Below, in pieces: positions 33,485-41,877 of a stretch of DNA of 64,000 nt. Source of the stretch: Streptomyces seoulensis (GTDB lineage: Bacteria > Actinomycetota > Actinomycetes > Streptomycetales > Streptomycetaceae). Under the pieces are notes generated by a model, which worked only from the letters and a program-made list of their open reading frames with translations, ran no database searches and was not told where the DNA came from. Where the stretch lies: contig CP054936.1 in NCBI GenBank assembly GCA_013364255.1, positions 5,536,353-5,600,352 of the forward strand. Reading direction: 5' to 3'. A program made the position numbers and the translations under genes. Numbering within the stretch: the first letter of the stretch is position 1; each line of letters starts with the position of its first letter.

Positions 33485-35251
33485 GTGCCGACCGTGGCTC
33501 AAAGCACCGAGACCACCGACTGGGTCTCCCGTTTCGCGGATGAGGTCATCGAGGAATCGGAGCGCCGCGCCTCGGGCAAAGCGACCTCGGACGCCACCGC
33601 CCCGGTGGTCGTCGTCGCGTCCGGCCTGTCGCCGTCCGGCCCCATCCACCTCGGCAACCTGCGCGAGGTCATGACCCCGCACCTGGTCGCCGACGAGATC
33701 CGCCGCCGCGGCCACCAGGTCCGGCACCTGATCTCCTGGGACGACTACGACCGCTACCGCAAGGTCCCGGCCGGGATCAGCGGCGTGGACGAGTCGTGGG
33801 CCGAGCACATCGGCAAGCCGCTGACCTCCGTCCCCGCCCCCAAGGGCTCCGCGTACCCGAACTGGGCCGAGCACTTCAAGGCCGCCATGGTCGAGTCGCT
33901 GGCCGAGCTGGGCGTGGAGTTCGACGGCATCAGCCAGACCGAGCAGTACACCTCGGGCGTCTACCGCGAGCAGATCCTGCACGCGATGCGGCACCGCGGC
34001 GACATCGACGCGATCCTCGACCAGTACCGCACCAAGAAGGCCCCGGCCAAGAAGCAGCAGCAGAAGGCGGTGGACGAGGCCGAGCTGGAGGCCGCCGAGG
34101 GCTCCGGCGCCGCCGCCGAGGACGACGGCAGCTCCGGCTCCGCCGGCTACTTCCCGTACAAGCCGTACTGCGGCAACTGCGAGAAGGACCTCACCACCGT
34201 CACCGCCTACGACGACGACTCCACCGAGCTGACCTACACCTGCACGGTGTGCGCCTTCTCGGAGACGGTGCGCCTGGAGGAGTTCAACCGCGGCAAGCTG
34301 GTCTGGAAGGTCGACTGGCCGATGCGCTGGGCGTACGAGGGCGTGGTCTTCGAGCCGTCCGGCGTCGATCACTCCTCGCCCGGCTCCAGCTTCCAGGTCG
34401 GCGGCCAGATCGTCGGCATCTTCGGCGGGCAGCAGCCCATCGGGCCGATGTACGCCTTCGTCGGCATCTCCGGCATGGCCAAGATGTCCTCCTCGCGCGG
34501 CGGCGTCCCCACGCCCGCCGACGCGCTGAGGATCATGGAGCCGCAGATCCTGCGCTGGCTGTACGCCCGCCGCCGGCCCAACCAGTCCTTCAAGATCGCC
34601 TTCGACCAGGAGATCCAGCGGCTGTACGACGAGTGGGACAAGCTCGCCGCGAAGGTCGCCGACGGGTCGGCGCTGCCCGGTGACGTCGCCGCCTACACGC
34701 GCGCCGTGGGCACCGCCGCCGGCGAGCTGCCCCGCACCGCGCGCCCGCTGCCGTACCGCACCCTCGCCTCGGTCGCCGACATCACCGCCGGCCACCAGGA
34801 CCAGGCGCTGCGCATCCTGTCCGAGCTGGACCCGGCCGACCCGCTGGGCGCGCTGGACGAGGCCCGGCCCCGGTACGACAAGGCCGAGGCGTGGATCAAC
34901 ACCCACGTCCCCGCCGACCAGCGCACCATCGTGCGCGCGGAGCCCGACACCGAGCTGCTGAAGTCGCTGGACGACGCCTCCCGGCAGTCGCTGGCGCTGC
35001 TGCTCGACGGACTCGCCGAGCACTGGTCGCTGGACGGCCTGACCCACCTCGTCTACGGCGTGCCCAAGGTCCAGGCCGGGTTCTCCGCCGACGCCACGCC
35101 CAAGGAGCTGCCGCCGGAGATCAAGACCGCCCAGCGGACCTTCTTCGCGCTGCTCTACCACCTGCTCGTCGGCCGCGACACCGGCCCGCGCCTGCCCACG
35201 CTGCTGCTCGCGGTCGGTCAGGACCGGGTCCGCACCCTGCTCGGCCAGTAG
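33485..35251 (+). CDS. lysS: lysyl-tRNA synthetase, class I
   Basis: 588 residues. Class I signatures are HLGN (55-58, the HIGH equivalent) and K333MSSS. Between them lies a zinc-type segment with two CxxC pairs (YCGNCEKD and CTVCAF), preceded by a Lys/Gln- and Glu/Ala/Ser-rich insertion (~180-225) that may be disordered. Class I LysRS is the archaeal-type enzyme, found in some actinobacteria instead of or beside class II. GTG 33485 (AAGGA 8 bp upstream) is chosen; GTG 33494 is equally possible. Confidence 0.94.
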   Translation: MPTVAQSTETTDWVSRFADEVIEESERRASGKATSDATAPVVVVASGLSPSGPIHLGNLREVMTPHLVADEIRRRGHQVRHLISWDDYDRYRKVPAGISGVDESWAEHIGKPLTSVPAPKGSAYPNWAEHFKAAMVESLAELGVEFDGISQTEQYTSGVYREQILHAMRHRGDIDAILDQYRTKKAPAKKQQQKAVDEAELEAAEGSGAAAEDDGSSGSAGYFPYKPYCGNCEKDLTTVTAYDDDSTELTYTCTVCAFSETVRLEEFNRGKLVWKVDWPMRWAYEGVVFEPSGVDHSSPGSSFQVGGQIVGIFGGQQPIGPMYAFVGISGMAKMSSSRGGVPTPADALRIMEPQILRWLYARRRPNQSFKIAFDQEIQRLYDEWDKLAAKVADGSALPGDVAAYTRAVGTAAGELPRTARPLPYRTLASVADITAGHQDQALRILSELDPADPLGALDEARPRYDKAEAWINTHVPADQRTIVRAEPDTELLKSLDDASRQSLALLLDGLAEHWSLDGLTHLVYGVPKVQAGFSADATPKELPPEIKTAQRTFFALLYHLLVGRDTGPRLPTLLLAVGQDRVRTLLGQ

Positions 35252-35286
35252 GCGGCGGCGGTACGGCTGCGGTACTACGGCGGTAC

Positions 35287-35332
35287 TACGGCGAGGGGGC
35301 GCCCGGTGATCACCGGGCGCCCCCTCGCCGTA
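35287..35332. terminator. 46-bp perfect palindrome, bidirectional terminator
   Basis: Every base of the 23-bp left arm pairs with the right arm with no loop; the centre is GGTGATCACC and the flanks contain CGAGGGGGCGCCC and its complement. It sits between the convergent lysS and DUF2637 genes, where it could end both transcripts. Confidence 0.85.
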
Positions 35333-35342
35333 CCCGTGCGGG

Positions 35343-35401
35343 GTGCCTACGCGACACATGGACCGCGTGCCTACGCGCTACGCGGACCGCGTGCCTACGC
35401 G
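35343..35401. repeat. 24-bp tandem repeat at the DUF2637 gene end
   Basis: GTGCCTACGCG occurs at 35343, 35367 and 35391, a 24-bp period, with GGACCGC between copies. The last copy includes the DUF2637 stop codon (35395-35397). Confidence 0.82.
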
Positions 35402-36756
35402 ATGTGGTCCGCCTCCAGCTCCTTGTTAAAGCGGTCGGTGAACAGGTCGGTCATGTGCTTGGCCTCGTGCGGGGTCAGCGCGATGCCCCACGTGGCCTCG
35501 ACCGCGTCCGTGAACTGCGCGGGCGTCGGGTAGCTGCCGTCGATCGACTTGCGGAAGATCTGGTAGTAGTCGTCCTCGTCCGGCTGCGCGTCCAGCTGGG
35601 TGTCCGGCTGTGCGTCCGGTCGCGCTGGCGGCCGCGCGTCCGGCGTGCCGCCGCCGTCGCCCAGTTCGCGGGTACGGCCGCCCGGCACCACCGGGATGGG
35701 GAAGCTGCCGGTCTCCTCCGGGGAGGGCTCCTGCGTCGGCGGCTCCTCCTCGTACTGGTCCCGGTACTGCTCGGCCTGCCGCTGCTCCTCGTACCAGGAG
35801 GCGTACTGCTCGGCCGGGTCGTAGGTGGGGTCGTAGCCGCCGTGGTACTCGGTGCGGCGCGGGGTGTTGAACCAGGGGCTCTCGTCGGGCTCGGGGTCCT
35901 GTTCCGGTTCCGGCTGGGCGGCGGGGGCCGGGCGGGCCGGGTCCGGGCGGCCGGCCAGTTCGGGGCGCCGGCCCGCGGCGGACGCCTCCGGCCGGCGCGG
36001 GCCGGGCACGGCCGCGCGGGCGGGCGCGGTCACCTCGGCCTGCGGGGCCGGCGGCAGCAGCGCGGGCTCGATGCCCGCCGCCGCCAGGCCGGCCGGGGCG
36101 GTCTCGGCCAGCGGCACGCCGTAGCGGGCCAGCCGCAGCGGCATCAGCGACTCCACCGGGGCCTTGCGCCGCCAGGCCCGGCCGAACCGGGAGCGCAGCC
36201 GCGCCTGGTAGACGAGACGTTCCTGCTCCAGCTTGATGACCTGGTCGTAGGAGCGCAGCTCCCACAGCTTCATCCGGCGCCACAGCAGGAAGGTGGGCAG
36301 CGGCGACAGCAGCCAGCGGGTGATGCGGACACCCTCCATGTGCTTGTCGGCCGTGATGTCGGCGATCCGGCCCACCGCGTGCCGGGCGGCCTCGACCGCG
36401 ACGACGAACAGCACCGGGATCACCGCGTGCATGCCGACGCCCAGCGGGTCCGGCCAGGCGGCGGCGCCGTTGAACGCGATCGTCGCCGCCGTCAGCACCC
36501 ACGCCGTCTGGCGCAGCAGCGGGAACGGGATGCGGATCCAGGTCAGCAGCAGGTCCAGGGCGAGCAGGACGCAGATGCCCGCGTCGATGCCGACCGGGAA
36601 GACGTAGGCGAAGTTCCCGAAGCCCTTCTTCAGGGCCAGCTCGCGCACGGCCGCGTAGGAACCGGCGAAGCCGATTCCGGCGATGATCACGGCGCCGGTC
36701 ACGACCACGCCGATGAGTACCCGGTGCATCCGAGTCAGCTGCAGTGGCGCGGCCAC
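35395..36756 (-). CDS. DUF2637 domain membrane protein
   Basis: 453 residues. Four hydrophobic helices lie in the first ~140 residues (MHRVLIGVVVTGAVIIAGIG and three more). A cytoplasmic part follows with an Arg-rich segment (FGRAWRRKAP), then a long Pro/Glu/Asp-rich tail and a C-terminal domain (SYPTPAQFTDAVEATWG to DRFNKEL) resembling that of mobile-element DUF2637/SpdB-like proteins. GTG 36756 follows AGGGGAGGGGAG. Similar proteins occur in integrative elements and at this chromosomal site; the function is unknown. Confidence 0.83.
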   Translation of the reverse strand: MAAPLQLTRMHRVLIGVVVTGAVIIAGIGFAGSYAAVRELALKKGFGNFAYVFPVGIDAGICVLLALDLLLTWIRIPFPLLRQTAWVLTAATIAFNGAAAWPDPLGVGMHAVIPVLFVVAVEAARHAVGRIADITADKHMEGVRITRWLLSPLPTFLLWRRMKLWELRSYDQVIKLEQERLVYQARLRSRFGRAWRRKAPVESLMPLRLARYGVPLAETAPAGLAAAGIEPALLPPAPQAEVTAPARAAVPGPRRPEASAAGRRPELAGRPDPARPAPAAQPEPEQDPEPDESPWFNTPRRTEYHGGYDPTYDPAEQYASWYEEQRQAEQYRDQYEEEPPTQEPSPEETGSFPIPVVPGGRTRELGDGGGTPDARPPARPDAQPDTQLDAQPDEDDYYQIFRKSIDGSYPTPAQFTDAVEATWGIALTPHEAKHMTDLFTDRFNKELEADHIA

Positions 36757-36780
36757 TCGTACTCCCCTCCCCTTGCGTGT

Positions 36781-36794
36781 TGTTGCGCGCAACA
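36781..36794. promoter_or_regulatory. 14-bp palindrome upstream of the DUF2637 gene
   Basis: TGTTGCGCGCAACA is a perfect palindrome 25 bp before the GTG start, right where an operator would sit. The matching regulator is not in the window. Confidence 0.55.
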
Positions 36795-36796
36795 GA

Positions 36797-36843
36797 GTGG
36801 CACATCCGTCCGGGGAACGCGTGTCCGGTTCCGGATGTGCCAC
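36797..36843. terminator. inverted repeat after the first DUF3558 gene
   Basis: GTGGCACATCCG and CGGATGTGCCAC are perfect 12-bp arms separated by 23 bp. It lies ~60 bp beyond the DUF3558 stop at 36905 and upstream of the DUF2637 gene. It could be a terminator or a spaced operator; the long spacer argues for caution. Confidence 0.5.
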
Positions 36844-36904
36844 CGTGCCGCGCCGCCGTACGGCCGCGCGGACGCGCCGCCGGGCAGCGCCCGGCGCGCG
36901 GCGG

Positions 36905-37837
36905 TCAGCTGTCGGCGGCGGACTTCGACGCGGAGGCCGAGGCCGACTTCGCGGCCGACGGCGAGGCGTCGTCCGCGCCCTTGGAGGCGCCCGCCCTGGC
37001 GGCCGACGAGGACGGGGACGACGAGGCGCCGGACGACTTCGACGCCGAGGGCGAGGCGGAGCCCGTCGAGGAGCCGCCGCCCTCCCCGTTGGCCTTGGCC
37101 ACCGCGGCCACCACGTCCTTGGCCGCCTTCTCGGCGGACTTCACCAGGTCGTCCGCGTCCGGGGACTTGTCGCCGGCCAGACCGGCGCCGTTGTAATCGA
37201 GGGTGACCACCACGTTCGCCGTCCGCGCCACGACCGTCTGCTGCTTGAAGACGCCTTCCTTCTTCTTCAGCTCGTAGCGCACCAGCGTCGCCTCGTCGCC
37301 CGTCCCGGACACCGGCTGCGTCTTCGTGCCCTTCGCGCCGGTCTCCGCCTGCGCGTCCTGCACCTGCTGGCGGAAGTACGTCCGCGCCTGCTCCTCGCCC
37401 GTGCCGCGCGAGGTGTCGGACGCAAAGCGCAGCAGCGACACGTTCAGCCAGCGGTACTGCGAACCCTTGACGCCGTTGTTGTCCAGACCGTTCCACGAGC
37501 AGGTGGCCCGCGCGGACGCGTCGCTGGAGGCGCCCTTCTTGGCGGACTTCGCGCCGCCCGGCACCAGGTCGTCCACCGTCTTGCCGGACAGCACCTTGCA
37601 CGCCTCGGGCAGCTCGGCGTACTTCGCCGCCGGCACCGTCGGCGACGCGCTCGGGCTCGCCGAGGCGGAGGCGTCGGCCGACGCGCTCGCCTTCGCGCCC
37701 GAGCCGGAGTCGGAGTCGGAGTCCGAGGAACAGGCCGCGGCCAGGAACAGCACCGGGACGGCCGCCGCGCCGACAAGGACACGGTTCAGGCGCTTCGCTC
37801 GCGGACTGTGCGGGGCTCGCTGTGCTGCTCGCTGCAT
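36905..37837 (-). CDS. DUF3558 lipoprotein
   Basis: 310 residues from ATG 37837; ATG 37852, five codons upstream, is an alternative. Signal peptide with lipobox LAAAC (Cys36), then a Ser/Ala-rich spacer, and the DUF3558 domain from YAELPEACKVLSGKTVDDLV to VVVTLDYNGAG with conserved Cys in EAC and TCSW. A low-complexity Ser/Ala/Lys tail follows. DUF3558 proteins are secreted actinobacterial lipoproteins of unknown role. A second paralogue lies just upstream. Confidence 0.88.
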   Translation of the reverse strand: MQRAAQRAPHSPRAKRLNRVLVGAAAVPVLFLAAACSSDSDSDSGSGAKASASADASASASPSASPTVPAAKYAELPEACKVLSGKTVDDLVPGGAKSAKKGASSDASARATCSWNGLDNNGVKGSQYRWLNVSLLRFASDTSRGTGEEQARTYFRQQVQDAQAETGAKGTKTQPVSGTGDEATLVRYELKKKEGVFKQQTVVARTANVVVTLDYNGAGLAGDKSPDADDLVKSAEKAAKDVVAAVAKANGEGGGSSTGSASPSASKSSGASSSPSSSAARAGASKGADDASPSAAKSASASASKSAADS

Positions 37838-37979
37838 GGTTCCTTCACTCATGACGCTGGTGGCTCGTGGTTCCTGCGGTCGGGGATCGGGTCCGAGGGG
37901 CCACGGTACGCGGTGGAACAGCTGTGTGGTTCGGCTTCCCCCGCTTGGCCCGGCCGCGCCAAGTGCCGTGCGGCAGACG

Positions 37980-38849
37980 TCAACCGCCCAGCGAGTCGGC
38001 CAGACGGGCCGCCAGATTCCGGGCCTTGTCCTGCATTTCCTTGCTGTCCGGGAGCACTCCGACCGAGGCCGGCTGCTCCTCGTACTCGATGGTCACGATC
38101 ACGTTGGACGTGCGGAACGCCACAGTCACGGTGCGCTGCTTGGCCGTCGAACCGGAGCTGCTGAGCGTGTCGTCGAGGAACGCCTCGTCGCCGAGGTCGT
38201 CCAGCAGGCGCGGCTGGAGGTCGGCGGGGTCGGTGGAGGCGTCGGCGGAGGTGTCGGCCGGCGCGTCCGACGAGGAGGAGGAGGCCGAGGAGGACGCGGA
38301 GCCGGTGGCGGAGGGGGTGGGCCCGCCGGAGGAGGGCGCGCCGCCGGGGGCGCCGGAGGCGGCGCCGGACCGGGTGGGGTTCGTGGTGGGGGCGGGCGCG
38401 GGCAGGTTCGCTGCGGTCCGCTTGGCGGCGAACACCGACTCGGCCTGGCTGTCGTCGCTGACCGCGTTGTCGTAGGAGACGACCCGCTCGAAGTCGACGT
38501 GCAGGCGGTCGGTGGCGGCCGGGGCGTCCACCTTCCAGCGGCAGCCGACCTTGCGGTCGGTGTCGTAGGTGAGCGTCGCCTCGCCCTCGTACGCCTTGTC
38601 GCGCTGGTCCACGTCCGTGAGCTGCTTGATGCCGGGCAGCAGCGCGTCCAGGGAACTCTGGCCGACCGCGCCGCAGGCCTCCGGGAGGGTGCGGTACTTG
38701 CCCGGCTGGGCGGCGGCCTGGGCGGTGCCGGAGCCGTCGGGGTTGGCGTCGTCCGCCCGGCCGCCGTCCGATCCGCCGCTGGTGCAGCCGGCCAGCAGCA
38801 GCGCCGTGAGGGCCGCGGCCGCGCCGGTTACGTACGCCTTCCGCAGCAC
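37980..38849 (-). CDS. DUF3558 lipoprotein
   Basis: 289 residues from GTG 38849 with GAGGAG ~7 bp upstream. The signal peptide ends at lipobox LLAGC (Cys22). DUF3558 landmarks are YRTLPEACGAVGQSSLDALL, VGCRWKVD and VIVTIEYEEQP. Residues ~140-195 are a Ser/Ala/Pro linker. It is a paralogue of the gene at 36905, with similar order and conserved Cys positions, consistent with tandem duplication. It is divergent from rtcB. Confidence 0.88.
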   Translation of the reverse strand: MLRKAYVTGAAAALTALLLAGCTSGGSDGGRADDANPDGSGTAQAAAQPGKYRTLPEACGAVGQSSLDALLPGIKQLTDVDQRDKAYEGEATLTYDTDRKVGCRWKVDAPAATDRLHVDFERVVSYDNAVSDDSQAESVFAAKRTAANLPAPAPTTNPTRSGAASGAPGGAPSSGGPTPSATGSASSSASSSSSDAPADTSADASTDPADLQPRLLDDLGDEAFLDDTLSSSGSTAKQRTVTVAFRTSNVIVTIEYEEQPASVGVLPDSKEMQDKARNLAARLADSLGG

Positions 38850-39045
38850 GGGCAGGCTCCTCTCGGTCTCCTTGGGTCCCCGCTGGTTAATCGCTTGCCG
38901 GGCGGGGGCGTCTCCTGGAGACAATGTGTATCGCACGCACTGCCGTGGACGCCGGTCCGATGTCCTGTTTCGTCGACCCTGGCACCGGCATTGCGATTCG
39001 CGCCTTCTGAGGCTTCTGTACTTTTTCCGGGGGAATGGGGACGTC

Positions 39046-40239
39046 ATGTCGTACGTGGAGATGCCGGGGGCCAAGGTCCCCATACGGATGTGGACCGACC
39101 CGGCGTCGGTCGAGGACGTGGCGTTGCAGCAGCTGCGCAACGTCGCCACGCTGCCCTGGATCGAGGGCCTCGCCGTCATGCCCGACGTGCACTACGGCAA
39201 GGGCGCCACGGTCGGCTCGGTCATCGCGATGCGGGGCGCGGTGTGCCCGGCGGCGGTGGGCGTGGACATCGGCTGCGGGATGTCGGCGGTCAGGACCTCG
39301 CTGACTGCGAACGACCTGCCCGGCGACCTGTCCCGGCTGCGCTCGAAGATCGAGCAGGCCATCCCGGTGGGCCGCGGGATGCACGACGAACCGGTCGAGC
39401 CCGGCCGGCTGCACGGCCTGCCCACCTCCGGGTGGGACGGCTTCTGGGGGCGGTTCGACGGGGTCGCCGAGGCGGTGAGGTTCCGTCACGACCGGGCCGT
39501 CAAGCAGATGGGGACGCTGGGCGGGGGGAATCACTTCATCGAGGTCTGCCTGGACGAGAGCGGCGCCGTGTGGCTGATGCTGCACTCCGGTTCCCGCAAC
39601 ATCGGCAAGGAACTCGCCGAGCACCACATCGGCGTCGCCCAGAAGCTCCCGCACAACCAGGACCTGATCGACCGCGACCTCGCCGTCTTCGTCGCCGACA
39701 CCCCGCAGATGGCCGCCTACCGCAACGACCTGTTCTGGGCGCAGGAGTACGCCAAGTACAACCGCACGCTGATGATGGCGCTCCTGAAGGACGTGGTCCG
39801 CAAGGAGTTCAAGAAGGCCAGACCCGTCTTCGAGCAGGAGATCTCCTGCCACCACAACTACGTGGCCGAGGAGCGGTACGACGGCGTGGACCTGCTGGTC
39901 ACCCGCAAGGGCGCGATCCGCGCGGGCTCCGGCGACCACGGCATCATCCCCGGCTCCATGGGCACCGGCTCGTACATCGTCAAGGGCCTCGGCAACGAGA
40001 AGTCCTTCAACTCCGCCTCGCACGGCGCCGGCCGCCGCATGAGCCGCAACGCCGCCAAGCGGCGCTTCTCCACCAAGGACCTGGAGGAGCAGACCAAGGG
40101 CGTGGAGTGCCGCAAGGACTCCGGCGTGGTCGACGAGATCCCGGGCGCCTACAAGCCGATCGAGCAGGTCATCGACCAGCAGCGGGACCTCGTCGAGGTG
40201 GTGGCGAAGCTGAAGCAGGTGGTGTGCGTGAAGGGGTGA
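39046..40239 (+). CDS. rtcB: RNA-splicing ligase RtcB
   Basis: 397 residues. RtcB joins 2',3'-cyclic phosphate or 3'-phosphate RNA ends to 5'-OH using GTP and manganese. Landmarks are MPDVHYGKGATVGSV near 46, VGVDIGCGMSAVRT near 72 (metal Cys), LGGGNHFIEV near 160, HSGSRN near 184, SCHHNYV and GSMGTGSYIVKG near 300. The ATG at 39046 is followed at once by the family start YVEMPGAKVPI. The gene stands alone, with no visible rtcA or regulator. Confidence 0.95.
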   Translation: MSYVEMPGAKVPIRMWTDPASVEDVALQQLRNVATLPWIEGLAVMPDVHYGKGATVGSVIAMRGAVCPAAVGVDIGCGMSAVRTSLTANDLPGDLSRLRSKIEQAIPVGRGMHDEPVEPGRLHGLPTSGWDGFWGRFDGVAEAVRFRHDRAVKQMGTLGGGNHFIEVCLDESGAVWLMLHSGSRNIGKELAEHHIGVAQKLPHNQDLIDRDLAVFVADTPQMAAYRNDLFWAQEYAKYNRTLMMALLKDVVRKEFKKARPVFEQEISCHHNYVAEERYDGVDLLVTRKGAIRAGSGDHGIIPGSMGTGSYIVKGLGNEKSFNSASHGAGRRMSRNAAKRRFSTKDLEEQTKGVECRKDSGVVDEIPGAYKPIEQVIDQQRDLVEVVAKLKQVVCVKG

Positions 40240-40240
40240 A

Positions 40241-40272
40241 GCCGGGGCGCCGCGTGGGTGCGGCGCCCGGCC
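40241..40272. terminator. hairpin after rtcB
   Basis: CCGGGGCGCCG pairs with CGGCGCCCGG around GCGTGGGTG. It follows two bases after the rtcB stop and precedes the 3' end of the convergent small gene. Confidence 0.72.
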
Positions 40273-40317
40273 GCCCGGGGCGGGTGGGGGCCCGGCGCCC
40301 GGTTGCCCGGTGTCCGG

Positions 40318-40531
40318 TTACTTCGCGTGGCGGACCGCGTAGATCATCACGAACGCCACGATGTGGATGCCGAAGAGGAAGTAGCCGAGGTAGTACCCAG
40401 ACGTAGCGCTCGCGCTTCTTCTCCAGGGCGAGGCGTTCGCGTTCCGCGGTGCGGTCCGGGGGTTCCGGGGACGGAGCCGCCGGGACCGCCGGGTCCCGGT
40501 TCTCGGGGTCCTGCGCCGGCGGCGGCGTCAC
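40318..40531 (-). pseudogene. small single-helix membrane protein gene with an apparent frameshift
   Basis: GTG 40531 overlaps the SDR stop by 4 bp and opens a frame ending in ERLALEKKRERYVW (to ~40400). Beyond that, the continuing frame becomes Arg/Pro-rich nonsense, while a second frame reads GYYLGYFLFGIHIVAFVMIY then AVRHAK and a TAA at 40318-40320. Together they make a ~70-residue protein with one transmembrane helix. The break is near 40400, at TCTGGGTACTAC. Either a few bases are missing (real mutation or base-call error), or the product is truncated. Confidence 0.65.
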
Positions 40532-41304
40532 TGTTCCCGGTGCAGCTTCGTGTTGGACGCCTGGGCGCGCGGGCGGACGACGAGGAGGTCGATGTTGACG
40601 TGGCTGGGGCGGGTGACGGCCCAGGCGATCGTGTCGGCGACGTCGTCGGCGGTCAGCGGCTCGGCGACGCCCTCGTAGACCTTCGCCGCCCGGTCCTGGT
40701 CGCCGCCGAAGCGGGTCAGCGCGAACTCCTCGGTCTTTACCATGCCGGGCGCGATCTCGACGACCCGGACCGGCTGCCCGACGATCTCCAGGCGCAGCGT
40801 CTCGGCGAGCACGTGGGCGCCGTGCTTGGCGGCGACGTAGCCCGCGCCGCCCTCGTAGGTGCTGTGGGCGGCGGTGGAGGAGACGACGACCACCGTGCCG
40901 TCGCCGCTCGCGGTCAGCTTGGGCAGCAGGGCCTGGGTGAGGTTCAGGGTGCCGATGACGTTCGTCTCGTACATCGTGCGCCAGTCGGCCGGGTCGCCGG
41001 TGGCGACGGGGTCGGCGCCCAGCGCCCCGCCCGCGTTGTTGACCAGGACGCCGACGGTCTCGAAGGCGGAGGCGAACTCGTCGACGGCCGTGCGGTCGGT
41101 GACGTCCAGCGGGTAGGCCGTGGCGGAGTGGCCGGCCGCGGTGATCTCCTCGGCGAGCGCCTCGATGCGGTCCTTGCGGCGCGCGGTCAGCACCACCCGG
41201 TAACCGGCGGCGGCGAGCTGCCGTGCCGTGGCGGCGCCGATGCCGCTGCTCGCACCGGTGACGACGGCGATGCGGGAGGCGGCGGACGGTGCGGCGGTGG
41301 CCAT
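40528..41304 (-). CDS. short-chain dehydrogenase/reductase
   Basis: 258 residues, classical SDR: VVTGASSGIGAATARQLA for NAD(P) near 13, LVNNAGGALG near 87, and the catalytic Ser in VVVVSSTAAH with YVAAKHG (YxxxK) near 155. An Arg pair in RVVLTARRKDR favours NADP. It resembles clavaldehyde-dehydrogenase-like SDRs of unknown substrate. Its stop overlaps the small membrane gene, so the two are coupled. Confidence 0.9.
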   Translation of the reverse strand: MATAAPSAASRIAVVTGASSGIGAATARQLAAAGYRVVLTARRKDRIEALAEEITAAGHSATAYPLDVTDRTAVDEFASAFETVGVLVNNAGGALGADPVATGDPADWRTMYETNVIGTLNLTQALLPKLTASGDGTVVVVSSTAAHSTYEGGAGYVAAKHGAHVLAETLRLEIVGQPVRVVEIAPGMVKTEEFALTRFGGDQDRAAKVYEGVAEPLTADDVADTIAWAVTRPSHVNIDLLVVRPRAQASNTKLHREQ

Positions 41305-41361
41305 GGGCTGCTCCTGCTCGTGGATGTTCGAACGCTTGGCTGCGACCAGCCTAGGGGAACC

Positions 41362-41703
41362 TCAGCCGCCGTTCCTCGGCGCCCACATGATGAGCGCCAT
41401 GCCGGCCAGGCACACCAGCGCGCCGCTCACGTCCCACCGGTCGGGGCGGTAGCCGTCGGCGACCGCGCCCCACAGGATCGAACCGGCGACGAAGATGCCG
41501 CCGTAGGCCGCGAGGATGCGGCCGAAGTGCGCGTCGGGCTGGAAGGTGGCGACGAAGCCGTACGCGCCGAGGGCGAGGACGCCGCCGGCCGCCCACAGCC
41601 AGCCGCGGTGCTCGCGCACCCCCTGCCAGACCAGCCAGGCCCCGCCGATCTCGAACAGGGCGGCGACGACGAAGAGGGCGGCGGAGCGCAGGACGAACGG
41701 CAT
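41362..41703 (-). CDS. YnfA family membrane protein
   Basis: 113 residues with four hydrophobic helices, matching the YnfA/UPF0060 family: ALFEIGGAWLVWQGVREHRG, ALGAYGFVATFQPDAHFGRI and AAYGGIFVAGSILWGAVADG are near-consensus. YnfA is thought to act like small multidrug efflux proteins. ATG 41703 starts the first helix. Confidence 0.93.
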   Translation of the reverse strand: MPFVLRSAALFVVAALFEIGGAWLVWQGVREHRGWLWAAGGVLALGAYGFVATFQPDAHFGRILAAYGGIFVAGSILWGAVADGYRPDRWDVSGALVCLAGMALIMWAPRNGG

Positions 41704-41749
41704 GGGGGCAGCTTCGCACGCGGCGCTGCGAGGGGAGGCGGGCGTCGGC

Positions 41750-41800
41750 GCTCGGGCGCCCCGGGCCGGGGCTCGGGCGCCGTGGGCCGGGGCTCGGGGA
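41750..41800. repeat. 21-bp tandem repeat upstream of the ynfA-type gene
   Basis: GCTCGGGCGCC(CC/GT)GGGCCGGG occurs at 41750 and 41771, with a third partial copy at 41792. It lies between the divergent YnfA and flavin monooxygenase genes. Confidence 0.82.
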
Positions 41801-41843
41801 GGGGTGGAATACCTGCGGGGGGTGCGTGGTTCCAGAGGGTGTA

Positions 41844-41857
41844 GTTGAACAGTCAAC
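41844..41857. promoter_or_regulatory. inverted repeat upstream of the flavin monooxygenase pair
   Basis: GTTGA, four bases, TCAAC, nested in TTCCAG...CTGGAA (41830-41866), about 20 bp before the ATG. The layout suits an operator for a MarR-, HxlR- or PadR-type repressor; none is adjacent. Confidence 0.5.
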
Positions 41858-41877
41858 CACCTGGAAGGTGAGCGACC

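Noticed and set aside
37326..40406. Long plus-strand frame (about 1,000 codons) across the DUF3558 genes and rtcB
   Set aside because: It is antisense to two lipoprotein genes and out of frame with rtcB; composition is Gly/Arg-rich shadow sequence.
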